From CAZWAP01 sp964632005 (GTDB taxonomy: Bacteria > Planctomycetota > Phycisphaerae > Sedimentisphaerales > Anaerobacaceae): DNA of 12,507 nucleotides. Shown here piece after piece: positions 6,779 through 12,507 of the stretch; within the stretch, counting starts at the first letter, position 1, and each line of letters begins with the position of its first letter. Below the pieces are notes generated by a model. It was not told the DNA's origin. It saw nothing but the letters and a program-made list of their open reading frames with translations, and made no database searches. Where the stretch lies: contig CAZWAP010000061.1 of assembly GCA_964632005.1 (NCBI GenBank), forward strand, positions 1-12,507. Reading direction: 5' to 3'. The position numbers and the translations under genes were made by a program.

Positions 6779-7402
6779 ATGTCCAGCAAGAAGACAAATC
6801 ACGGCAGTAAGGAGGCCGGAGAGTTTGCGCGGATCGAGACGGTCCGGCCCGGCGTGCTGCTGGGCGTGACCGGCGGGGTCGCCGCGTACAAGGCGGTTGA
6901 GCTGGCCAGTAAGCTGACCAGACTCGGGGCGACGGTCAGGACGGTGATGACCGAGAACGCCTGCCGGTTCGTCGGCCCGGTGAGCTTCAGGGCCGTTACC
7001 TGTTCGCCGGTATATTCGAGTATGTGGAGCCCGCCAGAAGAACACAACAGCGCGCATATTGCCCTTGTAGACTGGGCGGACATTGTTGTCGTGGCACCTG
7101 CAACGGCGAACATCATCGGCAAGGCGGCAAACGGGATATGCGATGACCTGCTCAGCACGGTCCTGTGCGCGGCCGCGGGCAAGGCGGTGCTGCTGGCACC
7201 GGCGATGAACTGCCGGATGTGGGCCAGCCCGGCGGTTCAGAGAAACCTTCAGAGGTTGAGGGAGGGCGGCTGGAAGATAATCGGGCCGGCCGAAGGGCGC
7301 CTGGCCGACGGGACGGTGGGGATGGGCAGGATGGTCGAGCCAGTGGAGATTCTGGCGGCCATCGAGGAGGCGATCCCGAGGATAAAGCGCGGGTCGGAGT
7401 GA
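6779..7402 (+). CDS. coaC: Phosphopantothenoylcysteine decarboxylase (CoaC half of Dfp)
   Basis: An FMN-dependent HFCD flavoprotein that decarboxylates 4'-phosphopantothenoylcysteine to 4'-phosphopantetheine in coenzyme A synthesis. From the ATG it has 207 residues: GVTGGVAAYKAVELASKL (29-46), the catalytic His93 in AHIALVDWAD, VVAPATANIIGK, and the PAMN clamp (141-144) followed by CRMW. One key residue is unusual: the segment GRLADGTVGMGRM (173-185) aligns with E. coli SQACGDIGPGRM, and Asp177 takes the place of the active-site cysteine. The start is uncertain. A GTG at 6743 adds 12 residues, and neither start has a clear ribosome site. The homologous region begins only near residue 25. The TGA end lies 12 bp before coaB, in the same frame. 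Confidence 0.9.
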   Translation: MSSKKTNHGSKEAGEFARIETVRPGVLLGVTGGVAAYKAVELASKLTRLGATVRTVMTENACRFVGPVSFRAVTCSPVYSSMWSPPEEHNSAHIALVDWADIVVVAPATANIIGKAANGICDDLLSTVLCAAAGKAVLLAPAMNCRMWASPAVQRNLQRLREGGWKIIGPAEGRLADGTVGMGRMVEPVEILAAIEEAIPRIKRGSE

Positions 7403-7414
7403 GGGTGGGTCGAG

Positions 7415-8038
7415 ATGCGGTTTGTGATTACGGCGGGCGGGACGCGGGAATACATCGACCCGGTGCGGTTCATATCCAATGCAAGCAGCGGAAAGATGGG
7501 CTATGCGCTTGCGCGGGCGGCGCTGAGGGCCGGCCACAAAGTAACTTTGATAACCGCTGCGACGGGCCTGCGTAAGCCGGCCGGCGCCACGGTGATCGGG
7601 GTTGAGACGGCCGCGGAAATGTTCGAGTCGGTCAAGAGGCATTTCGGCCGATGCGATTGCCTGATTATGGCCGCTGCGGTCGCCGATTACACCCCCGCAA
7701 GAGCCGCCAGGACGAAGATCAAAAAGTCCTGGGGACCTTTTGCGCTCAAGCTAAAGCCGACGGCCGACATCCTCAAATGGGCGGGCAAGAACAAGAAAAA
7801 AGGGCAGATCGTTGTGGGTTTTGTGCTGGAGGACAAGGCCTTGCGGCCCAGGGCCGAGGAGAAAATGCGAGAGAAGAACCTTGATATGGTAGTTGCCAAC
7901 AGCCCGGATGCCATCGGCTCGGACAGGACAGAGGTGCACATAAAACTGAGGGGGACAGGCTGGATGGAGCTCCGCGATTCCACCAAGACTGCCGTGGCAC
8001 GCAGGATCATCAAGCTGGTGGAGACTTGCTGTCCCTGA
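7415..8038 (+). CDS. coaB: Phosphopantothenate--cysteine ligase (CoaB half of Dfp)
   Basis: Couples 4'-phosphopantothenate to cysteine with nucleotide activation (CTP in E. coli), the step before CoaC. The 207 residues match the C-terminal domain of bifunctional CoaBC: FVITAGGTREYIDPVRFISN (3-22), SSGKMGYALA, AAAVADYTP (86-94), the KIKK motif (101-104), LKPTADIL, VGFVLED (134-140) and the active-site Asn162 in MVVANSPDAIGSD. The ATG follows a G-rich stretch with GAGGGTGGGT at 7401-7410 as a possible ribosome site. Only one stop codon separates it from coaC in the same frame, so the pair resembles an ordinary coaBC gene split in two. It is the last gene of the plus-strand run. Confidence 0.93.
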   Translation: MRFVITAGGTREYIDPVRFISNASSGKMGYALARAALRAGHKVTLITAATGLRKPAGATVIGVETAAEMFESVKRHFGRCDCLIMAAAVADYTPARAARTKIKKSWGPFALKLKPTADILKWAGKNKKKGQIVVGFVLEDKALRPRAEEKMREKNLDMVVANSPDAIGSDRTEVHIKLRGTGWMELRDSTKTAVARRIIKLVETCCP

Positions 8039-8083
8039 GTCCAGGCGCCGTATGGCGCGTGGCAGATCGTTCGGTGTGCCGGC
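8039..8083. other. Gap between convergent coaB and ald
   Basis: A 45-bp gap holds a small palindrome, GCGCC-GTAT-GGCGC (8045-8058), that could form a 5-bp hairpin on either strand. No T-tract follows on either side, so it is at best a weak bidirectional terminator. Confidence 0.35.
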
Positions 8084-9181
8084 TTAGTCTGAGGCCAGGT
8101 CGGGGAAGGCGCGTGCGACGGCCGGGTTGACGATGCGGTTGTCGCGGATGTTCACGGCGGCGGCATAGCCTGCTTTTTCGGCCTGGAAGGCATCAAGTCG
8201 AAGACAGGCGAGTTCCCGAATGTAGGGCAGCGTGGCGTTGCAGAGAGCCTGGCTTGAGGTTCTGCTCACCGCCCCGGGTATGTTGGTCACGCAGTAATGC
8301 ACCACGCCCTCGGTGAGGTAGGTCGGCTCGCTGTGGGTTGTAGGGCGGGAGGTCTCCGCGCAGCCGCCCTGGTCGATGGAGACATCCACGATGACGCTTC
8401 CGGTCTTCATCTTTGCCAGCAGCGGCCGGTCTATAAGTATCGGTGCCCGCCCCCCGGGTATCAAAACCGCACCGATGACCAGGTCTGCGCGGGCGGCATA
8501 GTCTGCGATCGTGTGTGGGTCGCTGTAGATGGCGGTCACGTTCGGAGGGAGGATCTCGTCGAGGTAACGGAGCCGGTCGAGACTGACGTCCATTATGGTG
8601 ACGTTTGCGCCGAGGCCGGCCGCCATTCGGGCGGCGTTTGTCCCGACGACTCCGCCGCCGAGTATGAGCACGTCGGCCGGTGGGACGCCCGGAACGCCGG
8701 CAAGGAGGATTCCCTGGCCCATCATCGGTTTCTCGAGGTACTTTGCTCCTTCCTGGACAGACATTCTGCCTGCGATTTCGCTCATTGGCGTAAGCAGGGG
8801 CAGCCGGCCGCTCTCGTCACCGAGTGTCTCGTAGGCCAGGGCCGAGATTCCCGCCTCCAGGCACGCCAGGGTAAGCTGACGTGAGGCGGCGAAGTGGAAG
8901 AAACAGAAAACGATCTGCCCTGGCCTGAGCAGGCGGATCTCATCCGGCTGAGGTTCTTTGACCTTGACCACGAGCTCTGCGCGTCCGTAGATCTGTTCGG
9001 GGGTATCGACGATCTCGGCGCCGGCTGCGAGGTACGTGTCGTTGGGGAATCCGCTGGCCAGTCCCGCGTCGCGTTCCACGAGGACGGCGTGGCCGTCCTC
9101 GCGCAGCAGCTGCACGCCCACGGGCAGCAGACCGACGCGGTACTCGTCTTTCTTGATTTCTCTGGGAACGCCTATAATCAT
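8084..9181 (-). CDS. ald: Alanine dehydrogenase
   Basis: NAD-dependent interconversion of L-alanine with pyruvate and ammonia. The 365 residues align along the full family length, starting MIIGVPREIKKDEYRVGLLP. The known catalytic positions are kept: Lys75 in VKVKEP, His96 in CFFHFA and Asp270 in VDVSIDQGGCAETSRPTTHS (265-284). The Rossmann loop ILGGGVVGTNAARMA spans 173-187. PRE, R15 and MSEIAGRMS (133-141) are also typical. The start has GGAAG five bases upstream on the minus strand. It is the last gene of the minus-strand run, 84 bp after pyrE. That gap is large enough to hold its own promoter, but I did not find one. Confidence 0.96.
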   Translation of the reverse strand: MIIGVPREIKKDEYRVGLLPVGVQLLREDGHAVLVERDAGLASGFPNDTYLAAGAEIVDTPEQIYGRAELVVKVKEPQPDEIRLLRPGQIVFCFFHFAASRQLTLACLEAGISALAYETLGDESGRLPLLTPMSEIAGRMSVQEGAKYLEKPMMGQGILLAGVPGVPPADVLILGGGVVGTNAARMAAGLGANVTIMDVSLDRLRYLDEILPPNVTAIYSDPHTIADYAARADLVIGAVLIPGGRAPILIDRPLLAKMKTGSVIVDVSIDQGGCAETSRPTTHSEPTYLTEGVVHYCVTNIPGAVSRTSSQALCNATLPYIRELACLRLDAFQAEKAGYAAAVNIRDNRIVNPAVARAFPDLASD

Positions 9182-9265
9182 CGTAACTTCCGGGGCCGGT
9201 TGCCGGTAGACTTCCCTGCAACGACCGGAATGGGTTTACATTCGAGCACCATAAACAACCACACC

Positions 9266-9793
9266 TCAGGTATCCTTGATTCCAAGGTCATCTCTTGTGA
9301 GAATGCTTTCAAACCTGTACCCGGCGCCGGAGACGTTTTCTTCGGCGCCCTGCTTGCGGTCGATGACGCAGACGATTTTCTTGACGATCGCGCCGGCCCG
9401 TGTGAGCGTCTCGGCGGCCTCGAGGACCTGCCCGCCGGTAGTCGCGATATCCTCCACCAGCAGGACCACGTCGCCCTTGTTGAGGGCACCCTCGATGAGC
9501 TTGCCCGTGCCGTAGTCTTTTTTGCTGTTGCGGACGATCACCCAGTTCCTGCCGGTTTCCATCGCGGTGGCCGCTGCGAGGGCCACGCCTCCCAATTCGG
9601 CACCGGCTATGAGGGTGACATCCTCGGTGACGTGTTTGGCGAACTCCTGGGCCAGGGCCTTGAGTATGTCCGGGCACGTTTCAAAGAGGTACTTGTCGAG
9701 GTAGTACTTGCTTGGCTTTCCGCTGCGAAGTATGAAATCGCCTTCAAGGTAGGCGGTCTCCTTGATGCGTTTTATCAACTCTTGCCTGGTCAT
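9266..9793 (-). CDS. pyrE: Orotate phosphoribosyltransferase
   Basis: Joins orotate to PRPP to make orotidine 5'-phosphate in pyrimidine synthesis. The 175 residues carry GDFILRSGKPSKYYLDKY (18-35), AGAELGGVALA (63-73), RNSKKDYGTGKLIEG (88-102) and the PRPP-binding motif LLVEDIATTGGQV (111-123). The length is slightly short compared with E. coli PyrE (about 213) but similar to compact bacterial forms. AAGGAA lies 7 bases before the ATG on the minus strand (9801-9806). It starts 29 bp after purB, so co-transcription is likely, joining purine and pyrimidine synthesis in one unit. Confidence 0.95.
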   Translation of the reverse strand: MTRQELIKRIKETAYLEGDFILRSGKPSKYYLDKYLFETCPDILKALAQEFAKHVTEDVTLIAGAELGGVALAAATAMETGRNWVIVRNSKKDYGTGKLIEGALNKGDVVLLVEDIATTGGQVLEAAETLTRAGAIVKKIVCVIDRKQGAEENVSGAGYRFESILTRDDLGIKDT

Positions 9794-9822
9794 AGCGTTG
9801 TTCCTTTTAGTTGCGGACGGCC

Positions 9823-11256
9823 TTAGACATCGAGCTCGACCTTCCTTGCCAGATGCTTGCGGTACTTTCTGCGTACGGGCTGGACGACTTCCTTGATGAA
9901 TTCATCGACCTGCCTTGGCGCCCTTCCTATATAGGCCTTCGGGTCGAGGACCTTCTCGAAGTTGACCTTTGCAAAGGCCATATCGGCCTTTAACCTGTCT
10001 ATCAGGTCGTTGGCACGGCCGAACCTCTTGACCCGGGCGGCAGCCGCACGCGAGTGGAGGCGGATCCTCTCGTGCAGCTCCTGCCTGTTGCCGCCGGCCT
10101 TGACCGCTGCCATCAGGATGTCCTCGGTGGCCATAAAGGGCAGCTCGGCTGCCACGTGGGCGGCGATTACCTGCGGATAGACGACCAGGCCGTCGGTTAC
10201 GTTGATCAGTATTTCAAGTATGCCATCGACGGCCAGAAAGGCCTCGGGAATGACGATCCTTCTATTCGCCGAGTCATCGAGGGTTCTCTCCAACCACTGC
10301 TCCGAGGCCGTCATAGGTGGGCTGGTGGCCAGGCTCAGCACGAACCTGCTAAGCGCCGTGGCCCTCTCGCAGCGCATCGGGTTTCTCTTGTAGGCCATCG
10401 CGGACGAGCCGACCTGTGACTTCTCAAAAGGCTCCTCGATCTCCTTGAGATTCGCCAGCAGCCGGATGTCGTTGCAGAACTTGTGCGCGGACTGCGCAAC
10501 CAGTGCAAGCGAGTTGACAACCAACGTGTCGATCTTGCGCTGGTACGTCTGGCCGGTGATGGTGCATATTTTCTTGAATCCGAAGGCCGATGCGACGGCC
10601 TTATCAAGCTGCTTGACCCTGGTGTGGCTGCCTTCGAAAAGGGTCAGGAAAGAAGCCTGGGTGCCGGTGGTGCCCTTGGCCGACCGGAACGGCAGCGTAT
10701 CGAGCCGGTGTTCGATTTCGCCCAGGTCCATTGCGAACTCGTAGCACCACAGCGCGGCGCGTTTACCGACGGTGGTCAACTGGGCCGGCTGGTAGTGAGT
10801 GAAGCCCAGGGTGGGCAGGTCGCGGTATTTTTTTGCGAAGACGGCCAGCCGGTTTATCAGGGCGGCCAGTTTCGCCGCGACGAGCCTGAGGGCGTCCCGC
10901 ATAATTATCAGGTCGGCGTTGTCCGCCACGTAGCAGCTTGTCGCACCGAGGTGGATGATCGGTGCGGCCTTCGGTGCGGCCGCGGCGAAAGTATGCAGGT
11001 GGGCCATTACGTCGTGGCGGAATTTCTTTTCGAGGCGTGCGGCCTTTTTGAAGTCGATATCGTCGAGGTGCCTGGCCATCTGCCTTATCTGGCCGTCCTT
11101 TATGTCCAGGCCGAGCTTCTTCTGTGCCTTCGCCAGTTCCAGCCAGAGTCTTCGCCAGGTGCTGAATTTTTTCTGCGGGCCGAAAAGCCCGGCCATCTCC
11201 CTTGAGGCATTACGCTCGACCAGCGGGCTTACGTAGAGCTCTTTTTCCGTTGCCAT
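9823..11256 (-). CDS. purB: Adenylosuccinate lyase, animal ADSL-like type
   Basis: Cleaves SAICAR and adenylosuccinate, releasing fumarate, in purine and AMP synthesis. From the ATG at 11256 it has 477 residues, close to human ADSL (484). Motifs are RHDVMAHLHTF (80-90), IHLGATSCYVADNADLI, GFTHYQPAQLTTVGKR (151-166, catalytic His154), KGTTGTQASFL, TGQTYQRK and the fumarate-lyase signature GSSAMAYKRNP (283-293, catalytic serine in the SS pair). Later segments include ERTLDDSANRRI and ELPFMATEDI. A further in-frame ATG at 11304 would add 16 Lys/Arg-rich residues and overlap the upstream reductase gene by 28 bases, so 11256 is preferred. Only a weak AAGAG site precedes it. It lies 20 bp after the reductase and 29 bp before pyrE. 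Confidence 0.95.
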   Translation of the reverse strand: MATEKELYVSPLVERNASREMAGLFGPQKKFSTWRRLWLELAKAQKKLGLDIKDGQIRQMARHLDDIDFKKAARLEKKFRHDVMAHLHTFAAAAPKAAPIIHLGATSCYVADNADLIIMRDALRLVAAKLAALINRLAVFAKKYRDLPTLGFTHYQPAQLTTVGKRAALWCYEFAMDLGEIEHRLDTLPFRSAKGTTGTQASFLTLFEGSHTRVKQLDKAVASAFGFKKICTITGQTYQRKIDTLVVNSLALVAQSAHKFCNDIRLLANLKEIEEPFEKSQVGSSAMAYKRNPMRCERATALSRFVLSLATSPPMTASEQWLERTLDDSANRRIVIPEAFLAVDGILEILINVTDGLVVYPQVIAAHVAAELPFMATEDILMAAVKAGGNRQELHERIRLHSRAAAARVKRFGRANDLIDRLKADMAFAKVNFEKVLDPKAYIGRAPRQVDEFIKEVVQPVRRKYRKHLARKVELDV

Positions 11257-11276
11257 AAGTTTTCTCTTGGTGCGCT

Positions 11277-12248
11277 TTATTTTCCGTCGATTTTCCGCTG
11301 CCATTCAGCGAGGAGATTTTCGATTTCCCTGATATCATCGTCGCCGAGGTTCCAGTCGCCGGCGACTGTGGTCTCCTCGATCTGTGCGGGGTTTCTTGCC
11401 CCGACGATGGCGGCGGTAACCTCGGGCCGGCGGAGCACCCAGCTTACGGCCAACTGCGCACACGTCCTGCCGTTGCGTTCGGCGATGGGCCTGAGCTTCT
11501 CGACCAGCTCCATCGTCGCGGTAAAGCGGGGCTCGTGGAAGTCTGCGTTTCTCCGCCGATGGTCGTCGATGGGCAACTCGGCCAGCCTCTCGGCGTTGAA
11601 CTTGCCGGTGAGCAGGCCCCTTTGCATCGGGCTGTAGACTACGACGCCGATGTCGTTGTCGCGGCAATAGGCCAGAAGTTCGCCTTCGACTTCGCGGTGG
11701 AGCATACTGTAGGGCGGCTGGAGCGAAGCAACCGGGTGGATTCGCCGGACCCGCTCGAGCTGCTGGACGTCAAAGTTCGAGACGCCGATGTAGCGGACCA
11801 GCCCGGCTTCTTTCAGTCGCACCATTTCTTCCCAGGCCTCTTCGACGTCTTCGTCGGGGTCGGGCCAGTGCATCTGGTAGAGGTCTATTGTCTCGATGCC
11901 GAGTCTTTTAAGGCTGTCGTGGCACTCCCTGCGGATGCTTTCTTTCTTGAGGCAGGTTACCTTTTCCTTCTTTTCGTTCCAGAGGATGCCGCACTTGGTG
12001 GCGATAAGGGGCTTGTGGCTGGTTTGCTTGAGGGCCCGGCCGATCAGCTCTTCGGAGTGGCCCAGACCGTAAGCAGGCGCGGTGTCTATCCAGTTTATAC
12101 CCATATCGAGGGCCTTGAGGATGGCGCCTATGGCCTGGTCGTCGTCCTGGGGACCCCAGCCGTACTGCCACGGCCCGCCCATCGCCCAGGTACCAAGCCC
12201 GACCGTGGTCAGCTCCAGGGCTGTGCCGCCGAGTTTTCTTGTCTGCAT
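11277..12248 (-). CDS. Aldo/keto reductase (IolS/AKR11-like)
   Basis: A NADPH-type TIM-barrel oxidoreductase of 323 residues; the substrate cannot be told from sequence. The catalytic tetrad is complete: Asp55 and Tyr60 in WIDTAPAYG, Lys85 in ATKCG, and His127 in YQMHWPD. The N-terminus reads RKLGGTALELTTVGLGTWAMGG, and RYIGVSNF, VVVYSPMQRGLLTGKF and AAIVGARNPAQIEE are conserved barrel segments. The last is part of the cofactor-binding region. The ATG has GGAG seven bases upstream on the minus strand. It heads the minus-strand run behind a good promoter and ends 20 bp before purB. No metabolic link to purine synthesis is obvious, so it may simply share the transcript. Confidence 0.92.
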   Translation of the reverse strand: MQTRKLGGTALELTTVGLGTWAMGGPWQYGWGPQDDDQAIGAILKALDMGINWIDTAPAYGLGHSEELIGRALKQTSHKPLIATKCGILWNEKKEKVTCLKKESIRRECHDSLKRLGIETIDLYQMHWPDPDEDVEEAWEEMVRLKEAGLVRYIGVSNFDVQQLERVRRIHPVASLQPPYSMLHREVEGELLAYCRDNDIGVVVYSPMQRGLLTGKFNAERLAELPIDDHRRRNADFHEPRFTATMELVEKLRPIAERNGRTCAQLAVSWVLRRPEVTAAIVGARNPAQIEETTVAGDWNLGDDDIREIENLLAEWQRKIDGK

Positions 12249-12281
12249 CTTCGCACTCCGGAAAAGTTGTATCCGGCCGTT

Positions 12282-12310
12282 AGGATAGTGCGGACGCGGG
12301 ACTTTATCAA
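12282..12310 (-). promoter_or_regulatory. Sigma70-type promoter of the reductase-purB-pyrE-ald run
   Basis: On the minus strand TTGATA (12310-12305, 5 of 6) and TATCCT (12287-12282, 4 of 6) are 17 bases apart. Transcription would begin near 12275, giving a leader of about 27 bases that contains the GGAG ribosome site of the first gene. Spacing and position fit well. Confidence 0.55.
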
Positions 12311-12387
12311 TATCTTTGTGTTTTTTGCCGGCGATGAGCCATTGCCGGATGTGAGTTGGTTGTAAGGGCGGAACAACAGGCGAGTTG

Positions 12388-12416
12388 TGGCGGCCGGGGG
12401 CGTATCGCGGCCGCCA
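12388..12416. repeat. Inverted repeat, 9-bp arms with 11-base loop
   Basis: Perfect arms TGGCGGCCG (12388-12396) and CGGCCGCCA (12408-12416). It would form a strong hairpin, but no T-tract follows on either strand. It lies about 78 bp upstream of the predicted -35 box of the minus-strand run. Confidence 0.6.
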
Positions 12417-12465
12417 GGGACCGGACTCTGCGGGGCGCGTGCGAAGGTCTCCCGCCCCCCGAACA

Positions 12466-12494
12466 GGCCGGCAATCAAAGGGAACTTGCCGGCC
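12466..12494. repeat. Second inverted repeat with the same geometry
   Basis: Perfect arms GGCCGGCAA (12466-12474) and TTGCCGGCC (12486-12494) with an 11-base loop. The arm and loop lengths equal those of the repeat 78 bp to the left, though the arms differ. No T-tract follows. The remaining bases of 12311-12507 show no credible gene; a 98-codon open frame on the minus strand overlaps the promoter and the start of the reductase and looks accidental. Confidence 0.6.
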
Positions 12495-12507
12495 GCAACC
12501 GACAATC

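Noticed and set aside
6808..6815. TAAGGAGG as the ribosome site of a shorter coaC
   Set aside because: No start codon in the coaC frame lies at a proper distance; the nearest TTG is out of frame and the next in-frame GTG is about 40 bases away.
476..7402. Recoding of TGA as a sense codon, suggested by the two same-frame continuations after TGA (dockerin/LamG and coaC/coaB)
   Set aside because: pheA, secG, rpoZ and coaB also end in TGA at the normal family C-terminus. Reading through secG's TGA gives unrelated sequence across the yicC start in another frame. The pheA TGA is also followed by an open frame into tpiA, with no protein-like content, so shared frames arise by chance.
8297..9826. 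Long plus-strand open frames over ald, pyrE and purB
   Set aside because: They are antisense shadows of strongly supported genes, as expected in GC-rich DNA.
12321..12354. Hairpin CCGGC/GCCGG next to a T-run as a terminator
   Set aside because: The T-run precedes the stem on the plus strand, and on the minus strand the stem is followed by A bases, so it has the wrong polarity for both strands.
12209..12505. Open frame of 98 codons at the right edge, minus strand
   Set aside because: It overlaps the promoter and first codons of the aldo/keto reductase in another frame and shows no recognisable motif.

Overview
The window looks like chromosomal DNA of a high-GC bacterium of the Planctomycetota, most likely class Phycisphaerae. 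This is an inference. It rests on the left-edge protein, which joins RCC1-like beta-propeller repeats to a dockerin-like segment of the 'GDLNDDC.VDFYDFA' kind, on the neighbouring LamG-type fragment, and on a PurB of the animal ADSL type. No plasmid, phage, insertion sequence, CRISPR array, rRNA or tRNA was recognised.

Layout. (1) 2-739: the 3' end of an RCC1-repeat/dockerin protein that runs off the left edge, a same-frame LamG-like remnant after its stop codon, and a rho-independent terminator. (2) 740-1062: a gene-free stretch. (3) 1063-2304: two convergent genes, a zinc-ribbon/bPH2 membrane protein (+) and an O6-methylguanine-DNA methyltransferase (-). (4) 2516-8038: a plus-strand housekeeping run of pheA, tpiA, secG, yicC, gmk, rpoZ, coaC and coaB with gaps of about 12-67 bp, probably one or two transcription units. 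(5) 12248-8084: a minus-strand run of aldo/keto reductase, purB, pyrE and ald with gaps of 20-84 bp, headed by a good sigma70-like promoter. The two runs converge at 8039-8083. (6) 12249-12507: the upstream region of that operon, with two inverted repeats of identical geometry.

Function. The plus-strand run covers phenylalanine synthesis (chorismate mutase/prephenate dehydratase), glycolysis (triosephosphate isomerase), protein export (SecG), RNA metabolism, GMP phosphorylation and transcription (the widely conserved yicC-gmk-rpoZ trio), and coenzyme A synthesis by separate CoaC and CoaB proteins. The minus-strand run combines purine (purB) and pyrimidine (pyrE) synthesis with alanine dehydrogenase and an aldo/keto reductase.

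I see no convincing new multi-gene system. The points most worth checking are: a CoaC that lacks the active-site cysteine of its family; coaC and coaB lying in one frame and separated by a single TGA; the LamG remnant in frame after the RCC1/dockerin stop; and the animal-type PurB.
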